Shown: positions 19,095-28,335 of the stretch, in pieces | Numbering within the stretch: position 1 is the first letter of the stretch | Layout: the number at the start of each line of letters is the position of its first letter | From: Burkholderia catarinensis | GTDB lineage: Bacteria; Pseudomonadota; Gammaproteobacteria; Burkholderiales; Burkholderiaceae | NCBI RefSeq assembly: GCF_001883705.2 | Contig: NZ_MDEQ02000033.1 | Location: forward strand, 1 to 64,000 | DNA length: 64,000 bases | Reading direction: 5' to 3' | Notes under the pieces: generated by a model | Seen by the model: only the letters and a program-made list of their open reading frames with translations | What the model was told of the DNA's origin: nothing | The model's database searches: none | Program-made: the position numbers and the translations under genes

Positions 19095-20333
19095 ATGGAA
19101 ACCAGCCTCGACACCGGATCCGCCGGCGCCGCCGCCGCCCAGCCGTCCGCGCCACCCGTGCCCCGCACCGTCTACCCGGTGCTGGGCGCGATCAGTTTCT
19201 CGCACATGCTCAACGACATGATCCAGTCGTTGATCCTCGCGATCTATCCGATGCTCAAGAGCCAGTTCGCGCTGTCGTTCGCGCAGATCGGCCTGATCAC
19301 GCTCACCTACCAGATCACCGCGTCGCTGCTGCAGCCGCTCATCGGCCTCTATACCGACAAGCGTCCGAAGCCGTATTCGCTGCCGATCGGCATGGGCTTC
19401 ACGCTCGCGGGGCTGCTGCTGATGTCGGTCGCGCCGAATTTCCAGATGCTGCTGGTGGCCGCGGCGCTCGTCGGCTGCGGTTCGTCGGTGTTCCATCCTG
19501 AATCGTCGCGCGTCGCGCGGATGGCATCGGGCGGCCAGCACGGGCTCGCTCAGTCGGTGTTCCAGGTGGGCGGCAATGCGGGCTCCGCGCTCGGGCCGCT
19601 GCTCGCCGCGCTCGTGATCATTCCGCACGGCCAGCACAGCATCGCGTGGTTCTCGGCGGCCGCGCTCGTCGCGATGATCGTGCTCACGCAGATCGGCCAC
19701 TGGTACAAGAAGCACCCGTCGATGAAGAAGAAGGCCGCGGCGGCCGGCCACCCGACGCTGTCGCGCGGCCGCGTGATGGGCGCGATCGGCGTGCTGGTGC
19801 TGCTCGTGTTCTCGAAGTACTTCTACCTCGCAAGCATCAACAGCTATTTCACGTTCTACCTGATCGACAAGTTCCACCTGTCGGTGCAGGCCGCGCAGAT
19901 CCACCTGTTCGTGTTCCTCGCGGCCGTGGCGGCCGGCACGCTGATCGGCGGGCCCGTCGGCGACCGGATCGGCCGCAAGTACGTGATCTGGGCATCGATC
20001 CTCGGCGTTGCGCCGTTCACGCTGCTGTTGCCGTACGCGAACCTGTTCTGGACGAGCGTGCTGACCGTGATCATCGGTATCGTGCTGGCGTCGGCGTTCG
20101 CCGCGATCCTCGTCTACGCGACGGAGCTGATGCCCGGCAAGGTCGGGATGGTCGCGGGCCTGTTCTTCGGTTTCGCGTTCGGCCTCGGCGGCGTCGGCGC
20201 GGCCGTGCTCGGCCAGCTCGCCGACGCGACGAGCATCCCGTTCGTCTACAAGGTGTGCTCGTTCCTGCCGCTGATCGGCGTGCTGACGGTGTTCCTGCCG
20301 AACCTCGAAAGCAGCCGGCGCAAGAAGGCGTGA
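19095..20333 (+). CDS. fsr: MFS exporter, fosmidomycin-resistance (Fsr) type
   Basis: A 412-residue major facilitator with 12 predicted membrane segments. The start of the transport domain (YPVLGAISFSHMLNDMIQSLILAIYPMLK) and VFHPESSRVARMASGGQHGLAQSVFQVGGNAGSALGPLLAA are hallmark blocks of the Fsr family, which exports fosmidomycin and probably other compounds. Present as a single gene between the chemoreceptor (divergent) and the nucleosidase (convergent). The natural substrate is not known. Confidence 0.9.
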   Translation: METSLDTGSAGAAAAQPSAPPVPRTVYPVLGAISFSHMLNDMIQSLILAIYPMLKSQFALSFAQIGLITLTYQITASLLQPLIGLYTDKRPKPYSLPIGMGFTLAGLLLMSVAPNFQMLLVAAALVGCGSSVFHPESSRVARMASGGQHGLAQSVFQVGGNAGSALGPLLAALVIIPHGQHSIAWFSAAALVAMIVLTQIGHWYKKHPSMKKKAAAAGHPTLSRGRVMGAIGVLVLLVFSKYFYLASINSYFTFYLIDKFHLSVQAAQIHLFVFLAAVAAGTLIGGPVGDRIGRKYVIWASILGVAPFTLLLPYANLFWTSVLTVIIGIVLASAFAAILVYATELMPGKVGMVAGLFFGFAFGLGGVGAAVLGQLADATSIPFVYKVCSFLPLIGVLTVFLPNLESSRRKKA

Positions 20334-20337
20334 CAAG

Positions 20338-20365
20338 CCGGCCGCGGCGCGCGCGCCGCGGCCGG
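20338..20365. terminator. 28-bp perfect GC palindrome between convergent genes
   Basis: A self-complementary sequence of 28 bases begins five bases after the fsr stop and is flanked by a further imperfect AAGCCGG / CCGGCTT pair. It can form a very stable hairpin in transcripts from either side. There is no T tract, so it may be a bidirectional attenuator or RNA-stabilising end rather than a classical terminator. Confidence 0.4.
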
Positions 20366-20399
20366 TCGACCGGCTTGAACGGAGAAAACGACAGCGGCT

Positions 20400-21197
20400 T
20401 CAGGCCGCCGTCGTCGCATGCAGCGTCAGGAAACGCTTGAGGATGCCGGACGAATAGCTGCTCGCGATCGCCGACAGGAAGTGCGAGAACGACTGCGTGG
20501 CGTGATCGTCGGCCGTATCGGAAATCGTGCGCACGAGCGCGAACGGCACGTCATGCTCCGCGCACACCTGCGCGATCGCGGCGCCTTCCATTTCGACCGC
20601 GAGTGCGTCCGGCAGCGCGTCGCGCAGCGCGAAGACCTCGCGCTCGCTCGACACGAAGCGGTCGCCGCTGATGATGAGCCCGGCGTGCAGCGTCGCGCCG
20701 GCCAGCCCGAAGCGCTCGGCGAACCGCGCGCCCTCTTCCGCGACGAACAGCGTGCATGCGGCCCGCAGACGCGCCGTCAGTGCCGCGTCGGTCGCGAAAC
20801 GCGTGATGCCGAGCAGCGGCACCTCGTAGCGCGGAAAGAGCGGCGACGCGTCGAGATCGTGCTGCAGCAGCATGTCGGCCACGACGACGTCGCCGACACG
20901 CACCGTGCGCGACACGCCGCCCGCGACGCCGGTGAACACGACGCCCGCCACGCCGAACACGTGGATCAGCGCGCTGACCGTCGCCGCGGCCGCGACCTTG
21001 CCGACCCGCGCGAGCGTCACGACGCAGGCCGCGCCGTGCACGGTGCCGACGTGATAGTCGCGGCGGCCGAGCGTGACCGTCTTCATCGCGCCGTCGGCGC
21101 GCATCGCGGCGATCAGGTCGCCGAGTTCCTCGGGCAGCGCAGCCAGAATGCCGAGCGGGCGTGCCGCAGGCGTCACAACCAGGTCGATGCTCATCAT
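20400..21197 (-). CDS. 5'-Methylthioadenosine/S-adenosylhomocysteine nucleosidase
   Basis: Hydrolyses MTA and SAH (and 5'-deoxyadenosine) to adenine and the ribose product, in the methyl-salvage cycle. The 265-residue protein has the PNP_UDP_1 fold: GILAALPEEL (first catalytic Glu), FTGVAGGV, VEMEGAAIAQV (Met-Glu ribose site) and RTISDTAD (catalytic Asp). About 30 residues longer than E. coli MtnN owing to extra N- and C-terminal residues. Its ATG (21195-21197) overlaps the UvrD stop by ATGA, so it is translationally coupled to the helicase. A second ATG directly follows. Other nucleoside phosphorylases of this fold cannot be fully excluded. Confidence 0.87.
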   Translation of the reverse strand: MMSIDLVVTPAARPLGILAALPEELGDLIAAMRADGAMKTVTLGRRDYHVGTVHGAACVVTLARVGKVAAAATVSALIHVFGVAGVVFTGVAGGVSRTVRVGDVVVADMLLQHDLDASPLFPRYEVPLLGITRFATDAALTARLRAACTLFVAEEGARFAERFGLAGATLHAGLIISGDRFVSSEREVFALRDALPDALAVEMEGAAIAQVCAEHDVPFALVRTISDTADDHATQSFSHFLSAIASSYSSGILKRFLTLHATTAA

Positions 21198-23557
21198 TCC
21201 ACCGTCTGCAGTTTCGCGACCGCGAGCGCGAGCCACTTCTCGCCGTGCCGCTTGAACTTCACCTGCGCCTTCGCATCGGCGCCGTTGCCCTCGAGCGCGG
21301 TGACCGTGCCTTCGCCGAACTTGGTATGGAACACCTGCTGGCCGACCCGGAAGCCGGCGCCGGCGGCGCGCTGCTTGTCCGCGAACGCGGGCAGCGGCGC
21401 GGTCACGGCCGCGTCGACGATCTGCTCGCGACTGCCGCCGCCCGGCCGCGCGAACCAGTCGCGCCCGTACCCGGCGTTGTCCGAACGCCCGCCCCAGCGC
21501 GAACCGGCCTCGACCTTCGGCGTCAACCACTTCAGCACGTGCTCCGGCAGCTCGTCGAAGAAGCGCGAACGCACGTTGTAGCGCGTCTGGCCGTGCAGCA
21601 TCCGGCTCTGCGCGAACGACAGGTAGAGCCGCTCCTTCGCGCGCGTGATCGCGACATACATCAGCCGGCGCTCTTCCTCGAGACCGTCCGATTCGAGCAC
21701 GCTGTTCTCGTGCGGGAACAGCCCTTCCTCGAGGCCCGTGATGAACACGGCCGAGAATTCGAGCCCCTTCGCCGCGTGCACCGTCATCAGTTGCACGGCG
21801 TCCTGGCCGGCCTGCGCCTGGTTGTCGCCGGCCTCCAGCGACGCATGCGACAGGAAGCCCGCGAGCGGCGTCATCGTGTCGGGGTTCTGTGCCGGGTCGG
21901 CGGGCGATTCCGGGTCGAGCACGTCGACCGCCGGATCGTCTGTCGGCGCACCGAGCCCGGGCGCCGCGATCGCGCCCGCGCGCAGCGGGATCGAGCGGGC
22001 CGGCGTGTCGAGCCCGTAGCCTTCCTCGGCGATGAACGCGGTGGCCGCGTTCACGAGTTCCTGCAAGTTCTCGAGGCGGTCCTGCCCTTCGCGCTCGCCC
22101 TGGTAGAAATCGGCGAGGCCGCTCGCGCGCACGACGTGCTCGACGGTGTCGGGCAGGTTCATCTGCTGGGTTTCGGCGCGCATCTTCGCGACCAGGTTCG
22201 CGAACCCGCCGAGGCTCGTGCCGGCCTTGCCCGTCACGTACGGAATCGCGGCGGCCATCGAGCAGCCGTACAGCCGCGCGGCGTCGGCCAGCTGCTCGAT
22301 CGAGCGCGCGCCGATCCCGCGGGTCGGGAAATTCACGACCCGCACGAACGCCGTATCGTCGTTCGGGTTGTCGATCAGGCGCAGGTACGCGAGCGCGTGC
22401 TTCACTTCCTGCCGCTCGAAGAAGCGCAGGCCGCCGTACACGCGGTACGGGATGCCCGACGACATCAGCGTGTGCTCGATCGAGCGCGACTGCGCGTTGC
22501 TGCGGTACAGGACGGCCACTTCGCTGCGCGCCATCCCGGTGTTGATCAGCGAGCGGATCTCCTCGACGATCCAGCCGGCTTCCTGGGAATCGGTGCTCGC
22601 CTCGTACACGCGCACGGGCTCGCCGTGGCCCGCGTCGGTGCGCAGGTTCTTGCCGAGGCGGTGCGCATTGTTCGAGATCAGCTGGTTCGCCGCATCGAGG
22701 ATGTTGCCGTGCGACCGGTAGTTCTGCTCGAGCTTGATCAGGTTGCGCACGCGGAATTCGTCTTCGAAGTCGCGCATGTTGCCGACGTTCGCGCCGCGGA
22801 ACGCGTAGATCGACTGGTCGTCGTCGCCGACCGCGAAGATCGCGTTCTGGCCGCCCGCGAGCATCTTGAGCCACGCGTACTGCAGCTTGTTGGTGTCCTG
22901 GAACTCGTCGACGAGGATGTGCTTGAAGCGCGCCTGGTAGTGCGCGCGCAGCGGCGCGTTGTACGCGAGCAGTTCGTAGCAGCGCAGCAGCAGCTCGGGA
23001 AAATCGACGACGCCCTCGCGCTGGCACTGCTGGTCGTACGCCTGGTACAGCTCGACGAACTTGCGGTTGAAGTTGTCGGTCGCGTCGACCTTGTCGGGAC
23101 GCAGCCCCTGTTCCTTCGCGTTGTTGATGAAGTACTGGACGTTCTTCGGCGGATATTTCTCGTCATCGACGTTCGCCGCCTTCATCATCCGCTTGATCGC
23201 GGACAGCTGGTCGGCCGTGTCGAGGATCTGGAAGGTCTGCGGCAGGCCGGCGTCGCGCCAGTGCGTGCGCAGCATCCGGTTGCACAGGCCGTGGAACGTG
23301 CCGATCCACATCCCGCGCGTGTCGATCGGCATCATCGCCGACAGGCGCGCCATCATCTCGCGCGCGGCCTTGTTCGTGAAGGTGACGGCAAGCACGGTGG
23401 GCGGCGACGCGTAGCCCTGCTGGATCAGCCACGCGATGCGCGTGATCAGCACGCGGGTCTTGCCGCTGCCCGCCCCTGCAAGGATCAGCGCCGGTTCGTT
23501 CGGCAACGTGACGGCGGCGTGTTGTTCGGGGTTCAGATTGGCGAGCAGATCGGGCAT
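21194..23557 (-). CDS. uvrD: UvrD/Rep-type superfamily 1 DNA helicase
   Basis: A 787-residue 3'-5' helicase for nucleotide-excision and mismatch repair and for clearing replication obstacles. SF1A motifs appear in order: LNPEQHAAV (Q motif), LAGAGSGKTRVL (Walker A), FTNKAAREM (Ia), VDEFQDTN (II), GDDDQSIYAFRGA (III), LEQNYRSHGNIL (IV), LMTVHAAKGLEFSAVF (V) and VAITRAKERLYL (VI). The C-terminal Tudor-like end (VGQQVFHTKFGEGTV) is as in UvrD/PcrA. Start placed at MPDLLANLNPEQ. The promoter probably includes TATAAT at 23602-23597 on the minus strand. Confidence 0.94.
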   Translation of the reverse strand: MPDLLANLNPEQHAAVTLPNEPALILAGAGSGKTRVLITRIAWLIQQGYASPPTVLAVTFTNKAAREMMARLSAMMPIDTRGMWIGTFHGLCNRMLRTHWRDAGLPQTFQILDTADQLSAIKRMMKAANVDDEKYPPKNVQYFINNAKEQGLRPDKVDATDNFNRKFVELYQAYDQQCQREGVVDFPELLLRCYELLAYNAPLRAHYQARFKHILVDEFQDTNKLQYAWLKMLAGGQNAIFAVGDDDQSIYAFRGANVGNMRDFEDEFRVRNLIKLEQNYRSHGNILDAANQLISNNAHRLGKNLRTDAGHGEPVRVYEASTDSQEAGWIVEEIRSLINTGMARSEVAVLYRSNAQSRSIEHTLMSSGIPYRVYGGLRFFERQEVKHALAYLRLIDNPNDDTAFVRVVNFPTRGIGARSIEQLADAARLYGCSMAAAIPYVTGKAGTSLGGFANLVAKMRAETQQMNLPDTVEHVVRASGLADFYQGEREGQDRLENLQELVNAATAFIAEEGYGLDTPARSIPLRAGAIAAPGLGAPTDDPAVDVLDPESPADPAQNPDTMTPLAGFLSHASLEAGDNQAQAGQDAVQLMTVHAAKGLEFSAVFITGLEEGLFPHENSVLESDGLEEERRLMYVAITRAKERLYLSFAQSRMLHGQTRYNVRSRFFDELPEHVLKWLTPKVEAGSRWGGRSDNAGYGRDWFARPGGGSREQIVDAAVTAPLPAFADKQRAAGAGFRVGQQVFHTKFGEGTVTALEGNGADAKAQVKFKRHGEKWLALAVAKLQTVE

Positions 23558-23690
23558 GGAGCGGCGGCGGACGGGCGAGAAAAATGCGGACCCGACATTA
23601 TAAGTCGGTCGCGACGCTTGCCATCCGTGATCGAGCAAACCTGCTGCGATGGCAGCAGCGTGTGCCGGGTGAGGTCCGTAATAGCTGGCA

Positions 23691-23744
23691 AATATCGATG
23701 CGCCGATATCAGTGACTGACCATCAATATCGATGCATCTATAAT
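23691..23744 (+). promoter_or_regulatory. valS promoter with direct repeats
   Basis: CTGACC (23716-23721), a 17-bp spacer and a perfect TATAAT (23739-23744) form a good sigma-70 promoter 48 bp before valS. The 11-bp sequence AATATCGATGC occurs at 23691-23701 and again at 23725-23735, inside the spacer, 34 bp apart. A perfect 7-bp hairpin (CTGCTGC/GCAGCAG, 23641-23658) lies upstream. The layout suggests a regulated promoter; the factor is unknown. Confidence 0.6.
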
Positions 23745-23791
23745 TGTCAGATTCCGCATCCAGTTCACACGCATTTTTTGGCAGATTTTCT

Positions 23792-26659
23792 ATGAGCGAC
23801 AGCACGCTTGCGAAGAGTTTCGAACCCCACAACATCGAATCCCAATGGGGGCCGGAGTGGGAAAAACGCGCCTATGCCACCCCGGCGTTCGACGCAACCC
23901 GACCCGATTTCGCGATCCAGCTGCCGCCGCCGAACGTGACGGGCACGCTGCACATGGGCCACGCGTTCAACCAGACGATCATGGACGGCCTCGCCCGCTA
24001 CCACCGGATGCTCGGCGAGAACACGCTGTGGGTGCCCGGCACCGACCACGCGGGGATCGCCACCCAGATCGTCGTCGAGCGCCAGCTCGACGCGCAGGGC
24101 GTGTCGCGCCACGACCTCGGCCGCGAGAAGTTCGTCGAGCGCGTGTGGGAATGGAAGCAGAAGTCCGGTTCGACGATCACGGACCAGGTGCGCCGGCTCG
24201 GCGCGTCGACCGACTGGTCGCGCGAATACTTCACGATGGACGACAAGATGTCGGCCGCCGTGCGCGACGTGTTCGTCACGCTCCATGAACAGGGCCTGAT
24301 CTACCGCGGCAAGCGCCTCGTCAACTGGGATCCGGTACTGCTCACCGCGGTGTCGGATCTCGAGGTCGTGAGCGAAGAGGAAAACGGCCACCTGTGGCAC
24401 ATCCGCTACCCGCTCGTCGACGGTTCGGGCTCGCTGACGGTCGCGACCACACGCCCGGAAACGATGCTCGGCGACGTCGCGCTGATGGTCCATCCGGAAG
24501 ACGAGCGCTACGCGCACCTGATCGGCAAGCTCGTGACGCTGCCGCTGACCGGCCGCGAGATCCCGGTGATCGCCGACGACTACGTCGACCGCGAGTTCGG
24601 CACGGGCGTCGTGAAGGTCACGCCCGCGCACGACTTCAACGACTACCAGGTCGGCCTGCGCCACCAGCTCGCGCCGATCGAGATCCTGACGCTCGACGCG
24701 AAGATCAACGACAACGGCCCCGAGCAGTATCGCGGTCTCGACCGCTTCGACGCGCGCAAGGCGATCGTCGCCGACCTCGACGCAGAAGGCTTCCTCGACT
24801 CGGTCAAGCCGCACAAGCTGATGGTGCCGCGCGGCGACCGCACGGGCGTCGTGATCGAGCCGCTGCTGACCGACCAGTGGTTCGTCGCGATGACGAAGCC
24901 GGCGCCGGAAGGCACGTTCCACCCGGGCAAGTCGATCACCGAGGTGTCGCTCGACGTCGTGCGCGACGGCCAGATCAAGTTCGTCCCGGAGAACTGGACG
25001 ACCACCTACTACCAGTGGCTCGAGAACATCCAGGACTGGTGCATCTCGCGCCAGCTGTGGTGGGGCCACCAGATTCCGGCGTGGTACGGCGAGAACGGCG
25101 AGGTGTTCGTCGCGCGCAGCGAGGAAGACGCGCGCGCACAGGCCGCCGCCAAGGGCTACACGGGTGCGCTGAAGCGCGACGAGGACGTGCTAGACACGTG
25201 GTTCTCGTCGGCGCTCGTGCCGTTCTCGTCGCTCGGCTGGCCGAACGAAACGCCCGAACTGAAGCATTTCCTGCCGTCGTCGGTGCTCGTCACGGGCTTC
25301 GACATCATCTTCTTCTGGGTCGCCCGGATGGTGATGATGACCACGCACTTCACCGGCAAGGTGCCGTTCCACACCGTCTACATGCATGGCCTCGTGCGCG
25401 ACGCGGAAGGCCAGAAGATGTCGAAGAGCAAGGGCAACACGCTCGACCCGATCGACATCGTCGACGGCATCGACCTCGAAGCGCTGGTCGCGAAACGCAC
25501 GACGGGCCTGATGAATCCGAAGCAGGCCGCGACGATCGAGAAGAAGACGCGCAAGGAATTCCCGGACGGCATCCCCGCGTTCGGCACCGACGCGCTGCGT
25601 TTCACGATGGCGTCAATGGCGACGCTCGGCCGCAACGTGAACTTCGACCTCGCGCGCTGCGAAGGCTACCGCAACTTCTGCAACAAGCTGTGGAACGCGA
25701 CGCGCTTCGTGCTGATGAACTGCGAAGGCCACGACTGCGGGCTCGACAAGCCGGAAGTGTGCGGCGCGGGCGATTGCGGCCCCGGCGGCTACCTCGACTT
25801 CTCGGCGGCCGACCGCTGGATCGTGTCGCTGCTGCAGCGCGTCGAAGCCGACATCGCGAAGGGTTTCGCCGATTACCGCTTCGACAACGTCGCGACCAGC
25901 ATCTACAAGTTCGTGTGGGACGAATACTGCGACTGGTATCTCGAACTCGCGAAGGTGCAGATCCAGAACGGCACGCCGGAACAGCAACGCGCGACCCGCC
26001 GCACGCTGCTGCGCGTGCTGGAAACAGTGCTGCGGCTCGCGCACCCGGTCATCCCGTTCATCACCGAAGCGCTCTGGCAGAAGGTCGCGCCGCTCGCGGG
26101 CCGTTATCCGCAGGGCAAGGCCGAGGGCGAAGCGTCGCTGATGACGCAGGCGTATCCGCTCGCCGAGTTGAAGAAGATCGACGAGGCGTCCGAACAGTGG
26201 GCGGCCGACCTGAAGGCGATCGTCGACGCGTGCCGCAACCTGCGCGGCGAGATGAACCTGTCGCCGGCGACGAAGGTGCCGCTGCTCGCGGCCGGCGATG
26301 CCGAGCGCCTGCGCTCGTTCGCGCCGTACGTCCAGGCCCTCGCGCGCCTGTCGGAAGTGCAGATCCTCGCGGACGAAGCGGCGCTCGACAAGGAAGCGCA
26401 CGGTGCGCCGATCGCGATCGTCGGCCCGAACAAGCTGGTGCTGAAGGTGGAAATCGACGTCGCGGCCGAGCGCGAGCGCCTGTCGAAGGAAATCGCGCGC
26501 CTGTCGGGCGAGATCGTGAAGTGCAACGCGAAGCTCGGCAACGAGGCCTTCGTCGCGAAAGCGCCGCCGGCCGTGGTCGAACAGGAGCAAAAGCGCGTCG
26601 CCGAATTCCAGAGCACGCTCGAGAAACTGCGTGCGCAGCTCGACCGGTTGCCTGCGTAA
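23792..26659 (+). CDS. valS: Valyl-tRNA synthetase
   Basis: Charges tRNA-Val with valine and edits misactivated threonine. The 955-residue class I synthetase shows [13 protein letters not shown] (HIGH motif as HMGH), the CP1 editing domain ([34 protein letters not shown]), [11 protein letters not shown] (KMSKS), [28 protein letters not shown] in the anticodon domain and a C-terminal coiled coil (from about residue 890). The start is the ATG at 23792 ([16 protein letters not shown]); the upstream in-frame ATG at 23744 overlaps the -10 box and is excluded. Confidence 0.97.
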   Translation: MSDSTLAKSFEPHNIESQWGPEWEKRAYATPAFDATRPDFAIQLPPPNVTGTLHMGHAFNQTIMDGLARYHRMLGENTLWVPGTDHAGIATQIVVERQLDAQGVSRHDLGREKFVERVWEWKQKSGSTITDQVRRLGASTDWSREYFTMDDKMSAAVRDVFVTLHEQGLIYRGKRLVNWDPVLLTAVSDLEVVSEEENGHLWHIRYPLVDGSGSLTVATTRPETMLGDVALMVHPEDERYAHLIGKLVTLPLTGREIPVIADDYVDREFGTGVVKVTPAHDFNDYQVGLRHQLAPIEILTLDAKINDNGPEQYRGLDRFDARKAIVADLDAEGFLDSVKPHKLMVPRGDRTGVVIEPLLTDQWFVAMTKPAPEGTFHPGKSITEVSLDVVRDGQIKFVPENWTTTYYQWLENIQDWCISRQLWWGHQIPAWYGENGEVFVARSEEDARAQAAAKGYTGALKRDEDVLDTWFSSALVPFSSLGWPNETPELKHFLPSSVLVTGFDIIFFWVARMVMMTTHFTGKVPFHTVYMHGLVRDAEGQKMSKSKGNTLDPIDIVDGIDLEALVAKRTTGLMNPKQAATIEKKTRKEFPDGIPAFGTDALRFTMASMATLGRNVNFDLARCEGYRNFCNKLWNATRFVLMNCEGHDCGLDKPEVCGAGDCGPGGYLDFSAADRWIVSLLQRVEADIAKGFADYRFDNVATSIYKFVWDEYCDWYLELAKVQIQNGTPEQQRATRRTLLRVLETVLRLAHPVIPFITEALWQKVAPLAGRYPQGKAEGEASLMTQAYPLAELKKIDEASEQWAADLKAIVDACRNLRGEMNLSPATKVPLLAAGDAERLRSFAPYVQALARLSEVQILADEAALDKEAHGAPIAIVGPNKLVLKVEIDVAAERERLSKEIARLSGEIVKCNAKLGNEAFVAKAPPAVVEQEQKRVAEFQSTLEKLRAQLDRLPA

Positions 26660-26662
26660 CAA

Positions 26663-26691
26663 TCGGTAAGGCCGTTTGCGTTCACTATAAT
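26663..26691 (+). promoter_or_regulatory. galU promoter
   Basis: A perfect TATAAT (26686-26691) in the 87-bp valS-galU gap, with a weak -35 (TCGGTA, 26663-26668) at 17 bp. It would start transcription about 48 bases before galU. Confidence 0.5.
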
Positions 26692-26746
26692 GGGGACGTG
26701 AACATACCTCGTCTGACAAGTCGATTACAGGAATAAAGGTTCGATC

Positions 26747-27631
26747 ATGTTGAAAGTCACCAAGGCGGTATTCCCCGTTGCCGGCCTCGGCACGCGGTTC
26801 CTCCCGGCAACGAAGGCGAGCCCGAAGGAAATGCTGCCGGTCGTCGACAAGCCGCTGATCCAGTACGCAGTCGAGGAAGCGATCGCCGCCGGCATTACCG
26901 AGATGATCTTCGTCACCGGGCGCAGCAAGCGCGCGATCGAGGATCACTTCGACAAGTCGTACGAAGTCGAGGCCGAACTCGAGGCGCGCGGCAAGGAAAA
27001 GCTGCTCGAACTCGTGCGCAGCATCAAGCCGAGCCATGTCGACTGCTTCTACGTGCGCCAGCCGGAAGCGCTCGGCCTCGGCCATGCGGTGCTGTGCGCG
27101 GAAAAGCTCGTGGCCGACAATCCGTTCGCGGTGATCCTCGCCGACGACCTGCTCGACGGCAATCCGCCCGTGATGAAGCAGATGGTCGACGTGTTCGACC
27201 ACTATCACAGCTCGGTGATCGGCGTCGAAGAGATCCCGCCGTCGGAGACGAAATCGTACGGGATCGTCGACGGCAAGGAGTGGGAAGAGTCGATCGTCAA
27301 GATGTCGGCGATCATCGAGAAGCCGGCGCCGGAAGTCGCGCCGTCGAACCTCGGCGTCGTGGGCCGCTATATCCTGAAGCCGCGGATCTTCGAACACCTG
27401 CGTGCGCTGAAGCCCGGCGCGGGCGGCGAACTGCAGCTCACCGACGCGATCCAAGCACTGCTCGCCGATGAACAGGTGCTGGCCTACAAGTACCAGGGCA
27501 CGCGCTACGACTGCGGCAGCAAGCTCGGCTACCTGAAGGCGACGGTCGAATTCGCGCTGCGCCACCCGGAAGTCGGCGCGGACTTCGAAGCGTACCTGCG
27601 CACGCGCGACGGCGCACAACCGGCCGCCTGA
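26747..27631 (+). CDS. galU: UTP-glucose-1-phosphate uridylyltransferase
   Basis: Makes UDP-glucose from UTP and glucose-1-phosphate for lipopolysaccharide, exopolysaccharide and glycan synthesis. The 294-residue nucleotidyltransferase starts with the signature [34 protein letters not shown], followed by [15 protein letters not shown], the AD pair in LADDLLD that binds metal, and LTDAIQALL and [16 protein letters not shown] at the C-terminus. Length is normal. AAAGG precedes the ATG. Convergent with the DUF4136 lipoprotein gene. Confidence 0.96.
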   Translation: MLKVTKAVFPVAGLGTRFLPATKASPKEMLPVVDKPLIQYAVEEAIAAGITEMIFVTGRSKRAIEDHFDKSYEVEAELEARGKEKLLELVRSIKPSHVDCFYVRQPEALGLGHAVLCAEKLVADNPFAVILADDLLDGNPPVMKQMVDVFDHYHSSVIGVEEIPPSETKSYGIVDGKEWEESIVKMSAIIEKPAPEVAPSNLGVVGRYILKPRIFEHLRALKPGAGGELQLTDAIQALLADEQVLAYKYQGTRYDCGSKLGYLKATVEFALRHPEVGADFEAYLRTRDGAQPAA

Positions 27632-27683
27632 ACGCGGCAAGGGCTCGCCCCGGCGGGCCCGCCCTCACCTCACCGGCCGCCGC

Positions 27684-28298
27684 TCAGCGCGCTTCGGCCG
27701 GCTTTATCGAGACGACGCCCGGCATTCCGCCCGCGTCGTCTTTTTTCGTCTTGACGAGCCAGCCGCCGCCGTCACCGAACGGCAGCTTCGCGAGCGCGCT
27801 CTTCACGAGCGCCGGCGCGGCCTGCTGCGTGCCGGGGTCGCGATCGCGCAGCGCGGCCGATACGCGATAGACGTCGGCACCCGATTTCGCATCGACGAAA
27901 CGCAGCGTCAGCACGTGGCGATACACGCTGCCCATGAACGGCAGCGCGAACGGCGCCGGGCCGTCGACCGTCACGCATGCGCTGCTCGCGGCGCCGCAGT
28001 GGTCGGCGCTCGCCGCGACCGACGCCGGCTGCGTCGCATACGCGATCGACAGCCGGTAGCGCGCGGCCGCAAGCGGCTGCGCGTCGAAGCCGCGGTGCGC
28101 GAGTTCGTCGCGCACGAGCGTCTCGATCTGCCCGTATTCGGCGTCGTCGGCCTGTGCGGCCGTCCGCACGAAATCGTAGCCGTGCGCATCGGATGCAAAC
28201 GCGTTCGGCTGCCCGACCGCACTCACGCCGCTCGTCACGCCGGCGCAACCCGTCAACAGCGATGCCGCCAGCGCGGCCGCCGCCCATTCCTTTCTCAT
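27684..28298 (-). CDS. DUF4136-domain lipoprotein
   Basis: A 204-residue protein with a type II signal peptide: MRKEW then ALAASLLTGCAG, giving lipidated Cys18. The rest resembles DUF4136: FDFVRTA-like start, a variable-subunit segment EYGQIETLVRDELAHRGFD, and the end FGDGGGW. The family is thought to be periplasmic or outer-membrane attached, function unknown. It is 37 bp downstream of the CHASE2 kinase gene on the same strand and may be the operon's last member. Confidence 0.75.
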   Translation of the reverse strand: MRKEWAAAALAASLLTGCAGVTSGVSAVGQPNAFASDAHGYDFVRTAAQADDAEYGQIETLVRDELAHRGFDAQPLAAARYRLSIAYATQPASVAASADHCGAASSACVTVDGPAPFALPFMGSVYRHVLTLRFVDAKSGADVYRVSAALRDRDPGTQQAAPALVKSALAKLPFGDGGGWLVKTKKDDAGGMPGVVSIKPAEAR

Positions 28299-28335
28299 GG
28301 CTTTCCCCCAATACCTGCCGTCGCGCCCGGCCCTG

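Noticed and set aside
20400-23027. Single 875-codon frame joining nucleosidase and part of uvrD
   Set aside because: The part upstream of 21197 is an out-of-frame reading of uvrD; the real nucleosidase starts at the ATGA overlap.
21161-23719. 852-codon plus-strand frame opposite uvrD
   Set aside because: No recognisable domain and spans two genes on the other strand; antisense shadow.
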